From Saccoglossus kowalevskii (taxonomy: Eukaryota > Hemichordata > Enteropneusta > Harrimaniidae): 13,441 nt of DNA. The number at the start of each line of letters is the position of its first letter. Position 1 is the first letter of the stretch. The position numbers and the translations under genes were made by a program. Below are positions 1-8,797 of the stretch, piece after piece. The notes under the pieces are model-generated. The model was not told the origin of the DNA, ran no database searches, and worked only from the letters and a program-made list of their open reading frames with translations. The stretch is from NCBI RefSeq assembly GCF_000003605.2, contig NW_003147281.1, positions 84,585 through 98,025 on the forward strand, given 5' to 3'.

Positions 1-713
1 CGAAGTGCACTAATTACTCCATTGATACCTTCCAATCATCAAACAAATTACCGTGTTAAAGCTTGGTAATGTCTCAGCTTGTACTCGATAGTATTGCACA
101 TGTGTGGCACAATGACCACCACCCTTTAACAAATTTTGCCTATCATGAAATCTGCTAACTTATTCACTCATTATTGCTTTGTAACTTTTTTTTTTTAATT
201 AAATTACAATACTGTGTATATGTGTGAATGCTAATCGTGGGATGTTCATTTCATGTGAAAAAGAGTAAGAGATTCCAAAACCATGTATCTGATAGTACCA
301 GTACATGTACTTATTTAAATTATTACACCACTAGACATTCTCACCCAAATTTTTCTGCACTTTTTTTTTTATATTCTTCTCGAAATGAACCCTATTTTTG
401 GAACCAACATATAACGATTTGGTTATGTTTATCCCAATGTTCTGAATAAAAGTGCAGATTATAAACAGAACTATTTTGTGAATTTATGATGAAAAGAGGG
501 AACTGGTGGTGAAAAAAGGTATCATTTCACTTGTTAGAGAGTCTAGAAAATAATAAGTATAAACTATGCATGAGCTATATATATTGTAATGAAATAAATT
601 AAATAATAGATAAAAATTTTCCATTCCGTCTTGTGATAAAAATGGTGAATTGATGAGGGGAAAATAAAAACAAAAGAATTGGCAGAGACGCTTCTTAGTG
701 ATGGAAGCTCTGG
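1..713. other. AT-rich non-coding stretch, nothing recognised
   Basis: This stretch is AT-rich with several T homopolymers (around 187-197 and 361-370) and short chance reading frames on both strands that show no domain, no compositional bias and no convincing splice context. A GTACATGTAC palindrome lies at 301-310, typical of the TACATGTA-rich background seen throughout the window. No gene or repeat boundary could be supported here. Confidence 0.5.
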
Positions 714-1040
714 ATTTTCTCGGGGGTGGACATCCAGGCATTTTCACCGCCTGGCAACCATCACGGTGAAAACAAAGGTCGAAAACTATCAGAAAACTGT
801 ACTTTGGGATGGTTGTTGAGACTCCCCTGAACAGTGTAACAAGATCACACCTGTACGTCCAACATATACAAATTGGTTGTCCAAGATTACTTCAAAATTG
901 TGCTGTTTTCCCGAATTTAGCTATTTTCACCGGCTCTTTGACCGGCGTTCCACAGCAGCTTACGCAGAAATACATGGTACAGTGGTGCACGTCTTAGCAA
1001 TGTGGAACATTCTGTGACGTAGCTCCGCCCTGAGGATAAG
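714..1040 (+). repeat. Dispersed repeat, copy A (inverted partner at 3100-3440)
   Basis: This segment aligns with the reverse complement of 3100-3440 along most of its length. In the core, 792-842 matches the complement of 3311-3361 at 49 of 51 positions without gaps, and a further block near 1006-1040 (GGAACATTCTGTGACGTAGC) is also shared. Small indels separate the blocks. The copy contains a perfect 9-bp inverted repeat, TTTTCACCG at 741-749 and CGGTGAAAA at 764-772. Short reading frames in both copies look alike (VVETxLNSVT) only because the DNA is repeated; I do not read them as protein. Family and mobility type are unrecognised, and I saw no clear terminal repeats or target-site duplication. 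Ends are approximate. Confidence 0.8.
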
Positions 1041-1222
1041 CGTGAGAATTTATATTTTATTGATCCAGTGTGTCTCTGTATAGTTTTATGATTATAATGA
1101 ACTGAGCAATCTGCATCAATGACTTGAATATAATAACAAGTGTTACATGTATCTGTCACATTGAACAATCATGTTGTATGGTTGAGGGATTGATCTCCAG
1201 AGAAGTGCCAAGCATACAAAGA

Positions 1223-1236
1223 GCGCCCTCTAGTGG
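1223..1236 (-). promoter_or_regulatory. CTCF-type motif
   Basis: The minus strand reads CCACTAGAGGGCGC, which fits the known CTCF core consensus CCASYAGRKGGCRS at all 14 positions. CTCF is an eleven-zinc-finger insulator and chromatin-loop protein conserved in bilaterian animals. The site lies about 1.3 kb upstream of the predicted start codon. A motif match does not prove binding, and such motifs can be carried by repeats, although no repeat was recognised around this one. Confidence 0.5.
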
Positions 1237-1363
1237 TATATAATGTAGATGCTTTCACCCTAGTATGTCCATCAATAATTAATATATGCTATGACACTAT
1301 TCGTCTATTTTCTCGATGATTAAAAACAAGAAACTTCTACTATCCAAGAGTTTTGACATTGCC

Positions 1364-1384
1364 AGGTCACAGGTCATGAGGTCA
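1364..1384 (+). promoter_or_regulatory. Triple AGGTCA nuclear-receptor half-site cluster (DR1 + DR2)
   Basis: Three perfect AGGTCA half-sites stand in the same orientation at 1364-1369, 1371-1376 and 1379-1384. The first pair has a 1-bp spacer (DR1, used by RXR, HNF4 and COUP-TF type receptors) and the second pair a 2-bp spacer (DR2, used by retinoic acid receptor and Rev-erb type dimers). This lies about 1.2 kb upstream of the predicted start codon. The half-sites are directly visible; their use as a response element is inferred. Confidence 0.5.
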
Positions 1385-1528
1385 TGTTCTCAAGGACTAC
1401 ATATTGGATGTGTCTGGTTAAATGCATGGATTTTTTGTCATACAATGTAGTGGTCTGATCACTTGTCCAAAAATTCAGATTTCTATTCAGAATATTGGCA
1501 ACAATGTCTACGAATATTGGGTGGAAAA

Positions 1529-1560
1529 AAGCTTAGCATAATCTGAGATTATGCAAGCTT
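1529..1560. repeat. 32-bp near-perfect inverted repeat (hairpin)
   Basis: The left arm AAGCTTAGCATAATC (1529-1543) and right arm GATTATGCAAGCTT (1547-1560) are reverse complements except for one extra A in the left arm, with a 3-base centre TGA. Both arms end in a HindIII-like AAGCTT. No larger element with these ends was seen, so it may be a solitary palindrome, a footprint of a palindromic element, or a dimeric protein-binding site. Confidence 0.7.
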
Positions 1561-2502
1561 AAAATAACAAACTTTTGTGTAATCTTTTAATTTGATTGTT
1601 GTCATGGGGATTTTTATATTGCCACCAATCTGAACTTTAAGGCAGGCGATGAAGTTTATTTTACATCTTTTGTATTGACACATACCTCAGCACTCAGTCT
1701 GTTTCCCATGCACCACCATTCTAAAATCTATATAAGTTGGTTTCCTATGCAGCAAGCATGCATTGCAAGATATACATGCTTTTTATCATCATACTGCTAT
1801 TAAAATAGTTAAGATAACAACCAAGATAATTTATGCAAATTGAGTTGAATTGATTTTAATTACCGTACCAATCACCGGTAGTTACATCACTCTGGTGATT
1901 TGTTGACTAATGGTTGTGACATCAAGGGAACCCTTGGTTAAGGTTCAAAGGTGCTTGTGTTTGACCATCCCTTGTTTGCTACTGAACAGTGCATTTAATT
2001 GCCATTATGATAGGAAGATGGTCAAATAACCTCTGTCACTTTTAGTCACAAACAAGAAATATAGTTTCTGTGGAAAAATGCACTGCTTGTGTAAGACGTT
2101 ACTTTCTGAGGAAAGTGATCACTTGTCCATTTCAAGACCCAAGGGAGCTAATTATCGTTTTCACAGCCCCTGAATCACCCACTGTTCAGGAGAGCTACAA
2201 AAATAAACACAATAACATTCAGGGTCTGCCACATGTACCTGGCACAGTATTAAAGGAAATTGCATCAGTATTATCATGAATGTGCTTTTGAAATATTTAA
2301 CTATATCGATTTGTGAAGATGTAGGTACATGTACTGGTAGAACCACTAACACCAAACAATGCATTATTTTTACATACATACACCTCAATTGAATATCTGA
2401 TTCTAATATAGCCATACAACTGAGACACCATATTGTTAATTGATAATAAACATAACAAACCTAGAGAGAGGCGTGTCTGGTGGAGTATGGTTTATCTAAT
2501 CA

Positions 2503-2510
2503 TATTTAAA
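2503..2510 (+). promoter_or_regulatory. Possible TATA-like box
   Basis: TATTTAAA lies about 50 bp upstream of the predicted start codon. An initiator-like TCATT is present at 2542-2546, about 40 bp downstream, which is slightly further than the usual 25-30 bp. The region is AT-rich, so chance occurrence is quite possible. Alternatively the ATG exon is not the first exon, and the AG at 2553-2554 (CTGGCAG) is a splice acceptor for an untranslated upstream exon. Confidence 0.2.
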
Positions 2511-2560
2511 TGGAGCTAGTTAATGATTAACCGAATACAGTTCATTACTGGCAGAGCACC

Positions 2561-2657
2561 ATGCAAGGCTCCTATCGTAAAACTGATGATGACAATGTAC
2601 TGGCTTCAAGATTACTTTCTAATGAGATTAATTCAGATTATGGAAGTACTGGTATAG
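2561..2657 (+). CDS. Predicted first coding exon of unrecognised protein
   Basis: The ATG at 2561 follows CACC, a favourable Kozak-type context, and an in-frame TAA lies upstream at 2528-2530. The 97-nt exon encodes 32 residues plus one base: MQGSYRKTDDDNV, then a Leu/Ser-rich segment LASRLLSNE, then INSDYGSTGI. It ends at a good donor, GTATGT at 2658-2663, in phase 1. The next exon at 11488 opens in exactly the phase needed, and joining them makes a Gly codon (G|GC). A weaker donor, GTATAG at 2652, is also in phase 1 and would drop Gly-Ile. There is no signal peptide or membrane segment here; the start is polar with an acidic DDD cluster, so it is likely a cytosolic or nuclear N terminus. 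I do not recognise the protein. Because the exon is short, the call rests on codon sense, Kozak context, donor quality and phase match together. Confidence 0.6.
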
Positions 2658-2663
2658 GTATGT

Positions 2664-3099
2664 GTCTACCATATTAATGTCTGCTGTGTTTTCCTGACAG
2701 ACAACTGACTGAGCTCGCTACATTCATATTCCACATCATCCTTATCCAAACTCTGTGTGTTCAAACTTTGAACATCAAAGTCAACCTGTGTCACCTTTCT
2801 CAAAATAAATATGCTGATTTTTATCCATAATTTCTCACAAATTTTGACCAAGACTTAATGACAATGGTTTTTTTTTTCATTTTGTTCAAAGTTAAAGAAT
2901 AATTTATACAAAAACATATAAAAATCTGCAAATTGTTACACCTAAGTTTTAGCAGAAACGAATTATGATGTTTAACAATACATTTTGGGTGCCAAGTTTT
3001 TGAAAAATCCTTACTGAATATTAGAGGTAAAACCCTGTGTCTGGAGAATAATTTGCATAATATAGTAATTATGATAAACTCGTACAGCTGTTACAGTTA
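2664..3099. other. Intron sequence, nothing recognised
   Basis: AT-rich sequence between exon 1 and the inverted dispersed repeat, with a T run near 2869-2877. An open frame of 61 codons on the minus strand (2666-2851) shows no recognisable feature. I see no further structure. Confidence 0.4.
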
Positions 3100-3440
3100 C
3101 TATTCTCGGGGCTATGCTACATCACAGAATGTTCTATGTTTAAAATTTGGATGCACGGCACTGTACCATGATGTGCATGTATTTCTTTGTGGAACTCAGG
3201 TGAAGGAGTCAGTGAACACAGCTATAGACGAGAATACAGAACAAAATCAATGTTTAGGTACATGTAATCATGAGCAACCAAATTTATATGTTGCAAATGT
3301 AGATGTAGTTTTGTTACACTGTTCAGGAGAGTCTCAACAACTATCCCAAAGTACAGTTTTCTAAGAGTTTTTTTGCATTTGTTTTCACCATGATGGTTGC
3401 CAAGCAGTGAAAATGCCAGGATGTCCTCCCCAAGAATTGG
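3100..3440 (-). repeat. Dispersed repeat, copy B (inverted partner of 714-1040)
   Basis: Its reverse complement aligns with copy A from the GGACATCC block (A near 725) through to the ACATTCTGTGAYGTAGC block (A near 1007-1023), with several short indels. Compared with A it has lost at least three CpG sites to TpG: CACCGCC versus CACTGC, CACGGTG versus CATGGTG, and GACGTAG versus GATGTAG. That suggests copy B has decayed by deamination of methylated cytosines. It lies in the predicted intron, about 440 bp downstream of exon 1, whereas copy A lies about 1.5 kb upstream of the exon. Ends are approximate. Confidence 0.8.
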
Positions 3441-3650
3441 TGAGAATTTGTATTCTTGCCGGTGAAGTGGTGAGAATAGAAACACATATTGCCAAAGTGT
3501 GAAAAGCTGTCACTTTCTCGCTCTAGTCTCGCACTTTTTATCCAATAGTGAGTGGGCATAGCAAAGGTTTTACATGAAAGTCTTTTTGGTGAATGAAACT
3601 GACCTGAACACAAATGTAAACAGCTGACAATATTCTCTGTCAATGTTTTT
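3441..3650. other. Unassigned spacer between repeats
   Basis: About 210 bp between the dispersed repeat and the head hairpin of the modular repeat. It carries no gene and no clear repeat unit. The sequence near 3440-3480 (GGTGAGAAT-type words) shows short internal repetition that may be the decayed end of copy B. Confidence 0.35.
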
Positions 3651-4715
3651 AAGCTCTGTTCTTGACTTAGTCGAGCAGAGCTTATCATATGAGTGATTGT
3701 CCGTCGTCAGTGTCAACTTTTTAGGTCCACTGTCATCGCAGATGACCCAGCGGTATGGGGGTCTCTCCGGAGTCGTGCGTCCCGTGTCCAGCGTGAAGTT
3801 TTCCTTTAAACGACTTCTTCTTCAAAAGTACTTGACCAATTACATTCATATTTGTACCAATGGTACTTGGGGTGCTCCTCTGTCTGATTTGTCAAATTTG
3901 TGTCAAAATATGCAAATTTGGATTTTTAATGAATATTTTTGGTAAACAATTATTTTCGACAACTAGTCTTAAACCGCAAGTCCAATTGCTTTCATATTTG
4001 CAGCAAGGATACGTGGGCTGTTCCTCTGTCAGATTTGTTAAATTCGTCTCAAAATATGCAAATTTGGATTTTTAGTGAATATTTTTGGTAAAAAATGTTA
4101 TTTTCGACAACTAGTCCGAAACCGTAAGTCCTAATGCTTTGATATTTGCAGCAATGGTACTTGGGGTGGTCCTCTGTCAGATTTGTTAAATTTATGTCAA
4201 ATTTGTGTCAAAATATGCAAATTTAGATTTTTAGTGAATATTTTTGTCATTTTTAGTAAAAAAAATTTATTTTCGACAACTACCTGGTAGTCCGAAACCG
4301 TAAACCACAATGCCACTTTACTGATTCTTGTTCCATGATGATAAGGACAGCGGAGCATTTTCGACCATTAGGTCGCTTGTTACGTTTTTGCCTTCTTCTT
4401 GAAAACTACAAGCCTGAATGCTTTGATACTTAGTGTGTACGTACCTTGGGTATACCTCTCTTAGATTTGTTCATTTCATGATGATATCTTTAATTCTTTA
4501 ATTTTGGTGAATATTTTTGTAATTTTTGGTAAAAAGTGATATGTTCGACTTCTTGTTATAAACCACAAGTCTTATTGCTTTGATATTACATATATAGGTA
4601 ATACAGGTGGACCTCTCTTGGATTTGTTCGTTTCGTGATGATATCTTCAATTCTCAATTTTAATGAATATTTTTCTAATTTTTGGTAAAAAGTGATGTTT
4701 TCTATCTTGGTACAA
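3651..4715 (+). repeat. Hairpin-headed modular repeat with about five tandem modules
   Basis: The element opens with an imperfect palindrome, AAGCTCTGTTC (3651-3661) and GAGCAGAGCTT (3673-3683), with one arm mismatch and an 11-nt centre. A TTGTCCGTCGTC stretch follows. Then come tandem diverged modules of roughly 145-165 bp, recognisable by the shared words GCTTTGATATTTGCAGCAA, CCTCTGTCAGATTTGT, AAATATGCAAATTTGGATTT and GTGAATATTTTTGGTAAAAA. The marker GGTAC or its variants sits at about 3862, 4007 and 4156, with two more diverged modules near 4392-4550 and 4550-4710. A 90-bp non-module stretch (about 4290-4380) interrupts them. The element ends where the minisatellite begins. There is no coding capacity; short frames across it are products of the repetition. 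It is likely a non-autonomous element; class unknown. Confidence 0.7.
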
Positions 4716-4718
4716 TGT

Positions 4719-7700
4719 ATGGTTACCAAATAATTTGCCAATGGTTACCACATAATCTGCCAATGGTTACCACATAATTTGCCAATGGTTACCACATAAT
4801 CTGCCAATGATTACCACATAATCTGCCAATGGTTACCACATAATTTGCCAATGGTTACCACATAATCTGCCAATGATTACCTACGGTAATAATCTGCCAA
4901 TGGTTACCACATAATTTGCCAATGGTTACCAAATAATTTGCCAATGGTTACCACATAGTTTGCCAATGGTTACCACATAGTTTGCCAATGGTTACCACAT
5001 AATTTGCCAATGGTTACCACATAATCTGCCAATGATTACCTAATAATCTGCCAATGGTTACCACATAATTTGCCAATGGTTACCACATAATCTGCCAATG
5101 GTTACCACATAATTTGCCAATGGTTACCACATAATCTGCCAATGGTTACCACATAATCTGCCAATGGTTACCAAATAATTTGCCAATGGTTACCACATAA
5201 TCTGCCAATGATTACCTAATAATCTGCCAATGGTTACCACATAATTTGCCAATGGTTACCACATAATCTGCAAATGATTACCTAATAACCTGCCAATGGT
5301 TACCACATAATTTGCCAATGGTTACCAAATAATTTGCCAATGGTTACCACATAATCTGCCAATGGTTACCACATAATTTGCCAATGGTTACCACATAATT
5401 TGCCAATGGTTACCACATAATCTGCCAATGGTTACCACATAATTTGCCAATGGTTACCACATAATCTGCCAATGATTACCTAATAATCTGCCGATGGTTA
5501 CCACATAATGTGCCAATGGTTACCACATAATCTGCCAATGATTACCTAATAATCTGCCGATGATTACCACATAATTTGCCAATGGTTACTACATAATCTG
5601 CCAATGATTACCTAATAATCTGCCAATGGTTACCACATAATTTGCCAATGGTTACCAAATAATTTGCCAATGATTACCTAATAATCTGCCAATGGTTACC
5701 ACATAATTTGCCAATGGTTACCAAATAATTTGCCAATGGTTACCACATAATCTGCCAATGGTTACCACATAATCTGCCAATGGTTACCACATAATCTGCC
5801 AATGGTTACCACATAATTTGCCAATGGTTACCACATAATCTGCTAATGATTACCTAATAATTTGCCAATGGTTACCACATAATCTGCCAATGGTTACCAC
5901 ATAATCAGCCAATGGTTACCACATAATTTGCCAATGATTACCACATAATCTGCCGATGGTTACCACATAATTTGCCAATGGTTACCACATAATCTGCCAA
6001 TGATTACCTAATAATCTGCCAATGGTTACCACATAATTTGCCAATGGTTACCACATAATTTGCCAATGGTTACCACATAATTTGCCAGTGGTTACCACAT
6101 AATCTGCCAATGATTACCTAATAATCTGCCGATGGTTACCACATAATGTGCCAATGGTTACCACATAATCTGACAATGATTACCTAATAATCTGCCGATG
6201 GTTACCACATAATTTGCCAATGGTTACTACATAATCTGCCAATGGTTACTACATAATCTGCCAATGGTTACCACATAATCTGCCAATGGTTACCACATAA
6301 TTTGCCAATGGTTACCAAATAATTTGCCAATGATTACCTAATAATCTGCCAATAGTTACCACATAATTTGCCAATGGTTACCAAATAATTTGCCAATGGT
6401 TACCACATAATCTGCCAATGGTTACCACATAATTTGCCAATGGTTACCACATAATTTGCCAATGGTTACCACATAATTTGCCAATGGTTACCAAATAATT
6501 TGCCAATGGTTACCACATAATCTGCCAATGGTTACCACATAATCTGCCGATGGTTACCACATAATCTGCCGATGGTTACCACATAATTTGCCAATTGTTA
6601 CCACATAATCTGCCAATGATTACCTAATAATCTGCCAATGGTTACCACATAATTTGCCAATGGTTACCAAATAATTTGCCAATGGTTACCACATAATTTG
6701 CCAATGGTTACCACATAATTTGCCAATGGTTACCACATAATTTGCCAATGGTTACCACATAATTTTCCAATGGTTACCACATAATTTGCCAATGGTTACC
6801 ACATAATCTGCCAATGATTACCTAATAATCTGCCAATAGTTAACTTACCACATAATCTGCTAATGATTACCACATAATCTGCCAATGGTTACCACATAAT
6901 CTGCCAATGATTACCACATAATCTGCCAATGGTTACCACATAATCTGCCAATGGTTGCCACATAATTTGCCAATGGTTACCACATAATCTGCCAATGGTT
7001 ACCACATAATTTGCCAATGGTTGCCACATGGTTACCACATAATTTGCCAATGGTTACCACAATCTGCCAATGATTTCCTAATAATTTGCCAAGGGTTACC
7101 ACATAATTTGCCAATGGTTACCACATAATCTGCCAATGATTACCACATAATTTGCCAATGGTTACCACATAATTTGCCAATGGTTACCACATAATCTGCC
7201 AATGATTACCTAATAATCTGCCAATAGTTACCACATAATCTGCTAATGATTACCACATAATCTGCCAATGGTTACCACAAAATTTGCCAATGGTTACCAC
7301 ATAATCTGCCAATGATTACCACACAATCTACCAATGGTTACCACATAATCTGCCAATGGTTACCACATAATCTGCCAATGATTACCACATAATCTGCCAA
7401 TGGTTACCACATAATTTGTCAGTGGTCACCACATAATTTGCCAATGGTTACCACATAATTTGCCAATAGTTACCACATAATCTGCCAATGGTTACCACAT
7501 AATCTGCCAATGGTCACCACATAATTTGCCAATGGTTGCCACATAATCTGCCAATGGTTACCACATAATCTGCCAATGGTTACCACATAATTTGCCAATT
7601 GTTACCACAATCTGCCAATGGTTACCACATAATTTGCCAATGGTTACCACATAATTTGCCAATGGTCACCACATAATCTGCCAATGATTACCTAATAATC

Positions 7701-8186
7701 TGCCAATGGTTACCACATAATTCGCCAATGGTTACCACATAATCTGCCAATGGTTACCACATAATCTGCCAATGGTTACCACATAATCTGTCAATGGTTA
7801 CCACATAATCTGCCAACGGTTACCACATAATCTGCCAATGGTTACCACATATGTTGCCAATGGTTACCACATAATCTGCCAATGATTACCTAATAATTTG
7901 CCAATGGTTACCACATAATCTGCCAATGATTACCAAATAATCTGCCAATGGTTACCACATAATTTGCCAATGGTTACCACATAATTTGCCAATGGTTACC
8001 ACATAATCTGCCAATGATTACCTAATAATCTGCCAATGGTTACCACATAATTTGCCAATGGTTACCACATAATCTGCCAATGGTTACCACATAATTTGCC
8101 AATGGTTACCACATAATCTGCCAATGATTACCTAATAATCTGCCAATGGTTACCACATAATCTGCCAATGGTTACTGCTTAATCTG
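4719..8186 (+). repeat. 22-bp minisatellite, about 157 units
   Basis: This is a head-to-tail tandem array. The consensus is ATGGTTACCAC followed by ATAATTTGCCA, with few indels over about 3,468 bp. Main variants: TTTGCCA or TCTGCCA at the end of the unit, ACCAAAT in place of ACCACAT, and a distinct type reading ATGATTACCTAAT then AATCTGCCA. Each junction creates GCCAATGG or GCCAATGA, so nearly every unit has a CCAAT pentamer. The standard unit has no CpG. It cannot encode protein: 22 is not a multiple of 3 and both strands carry TAA, so all six frames are stopped. Two units carry 5-bp insertions (4873-4899, 6836-6862), and small deletions cluster near 7015-7080. The array begins directly after the modular repeat and fades into unique sequence at 8175-8186. 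It lies within the predicted intron. Confidence 0.98.
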
Positions 8187-8779
8187 AGACAGTTCTTATG
8201 CATTGAAATTTAGTTCAAAAACAGTCTGTGATAAAGTCTGTGATGTCGTAAAAATGGTCAATTGAATAATTCATAACAAAAAGTTGATTTGCAAAATAAA
8301 TGGATATAAAAAAAGCCATAGCTATCACAGTATGAGGTTGAACTTTAGTGCATAATGAATGATTATTATCCCTGAGAATGGCAAACATTGTCTTGTAATT
8401 TTAGTCCCAGTTTTTGCGTAGTATGAAACACATACTAATTTCAGGAAATTATACCCTAGACAATAATCCAGTGAACCAATTGATTTGTGCAAGGCGTAAA
8501 ACCTACATAACTTGAGCATAAAAAAAGGTTAATGACATAACTAACAAATACTCGGGCTATGATGTAAATGAAGTATAAAAAAAGGGGTTATTGATCTTTT
8601 CACAGGAAGTTTCTTAGAGAATAAGTTACATGTAGATATTTGAATGCTGCTATTCATAACAACAAATGCATTATGTCCCAGGACTAAAATATTCATTCCT
8701 AATTACAGTTGTAAACTTTGTTTCAAGGTTACATACCTTACTTTCACACAGATGTAAGTTGACTTGGTCATATCCAAGA

Positions 8780-8797
8780 TGAGATACATGTATCTCA
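8780..8797. repeat. Perfect 18-bp palindrome
   Basis: TGAGATACATGTATCTCA is identical to its own reverse complement. It extends the TACATGTA core that is common across this window (for example at 301-310, 2324-2333 and 9336-9341) to a full 18 bp. It may be a chance extension of a favoured word or a homodimer binding site. Confidence 0.8.

Larger units (their letters stand above)
1041..2500. other. Upstream non-coding region of the predicted gene
   Basis: About 1.5 kb of AT-rich sequence without a supported gene. It holds a CTCF-type motif (1223-1236), a nuclear-receptor half-site cluster (1364-1384) and a 32-bp inverted repeat (1529-1560), listed separately. A reading frame at 2070-2279 has no initiating ATG and no recognisable domain, so I do not call it. 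The position just upstream of the predicted first coding exon makes this the likely proximal regulatory region, which is an inference from location. An untranslated 5' exon could be hidden here. Confidence 0.45.

Noticed and set aside
809-997. Small protein similar to one read on the opposite strand at 3222-3485
   Set aside because: The likeness comes from the inverted DNA repeat (copies A and B). There is no splice context, domain or preserved frame along the full repeat.
2180-2195. Third copy of the dispersed repeat, from the shared word ACTGTTCAGGAGAG
   Set aside because: Only about 14 bases match; the flanks do not align with copies A or B.
2070-2279. 69-codon open frame upstream of exon 1
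   Set aside because: It opens with GTG, has no Kozak context or recognisable domain, and its composition looks random.
3053-3364. 103-codon open frame
   Set aside because: It has no proper ATG start, overlaps repeat copy B on the wrong strand, and shows no domain.
3341-3688. 115-codon open frame on the minus strand
   Set aside because: It runs across repeat copy B and the head hairpin of the next repeat, so it is built from unrelated repeat sequence.
3697-4075. Two overlapping hydrophobic frames suggesting a membrane peptide
   Set aside because: They arise from the tandem modules; the same peptide words appear in shifted frames in successive modules.
4719-8186. CRISPR-like array of short repeats
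   Set aside because: Units are directly adjacent with no unique spacers, the unit is 22 bp throughout, and the context is eukaryotic. It is a minisatellite.
4719-8186. Tandem-repeat protein coding region
   Set aside because: The unit length is not a multiple of 3 and TAA occurs on both strands, so every frame is closed within a few units.
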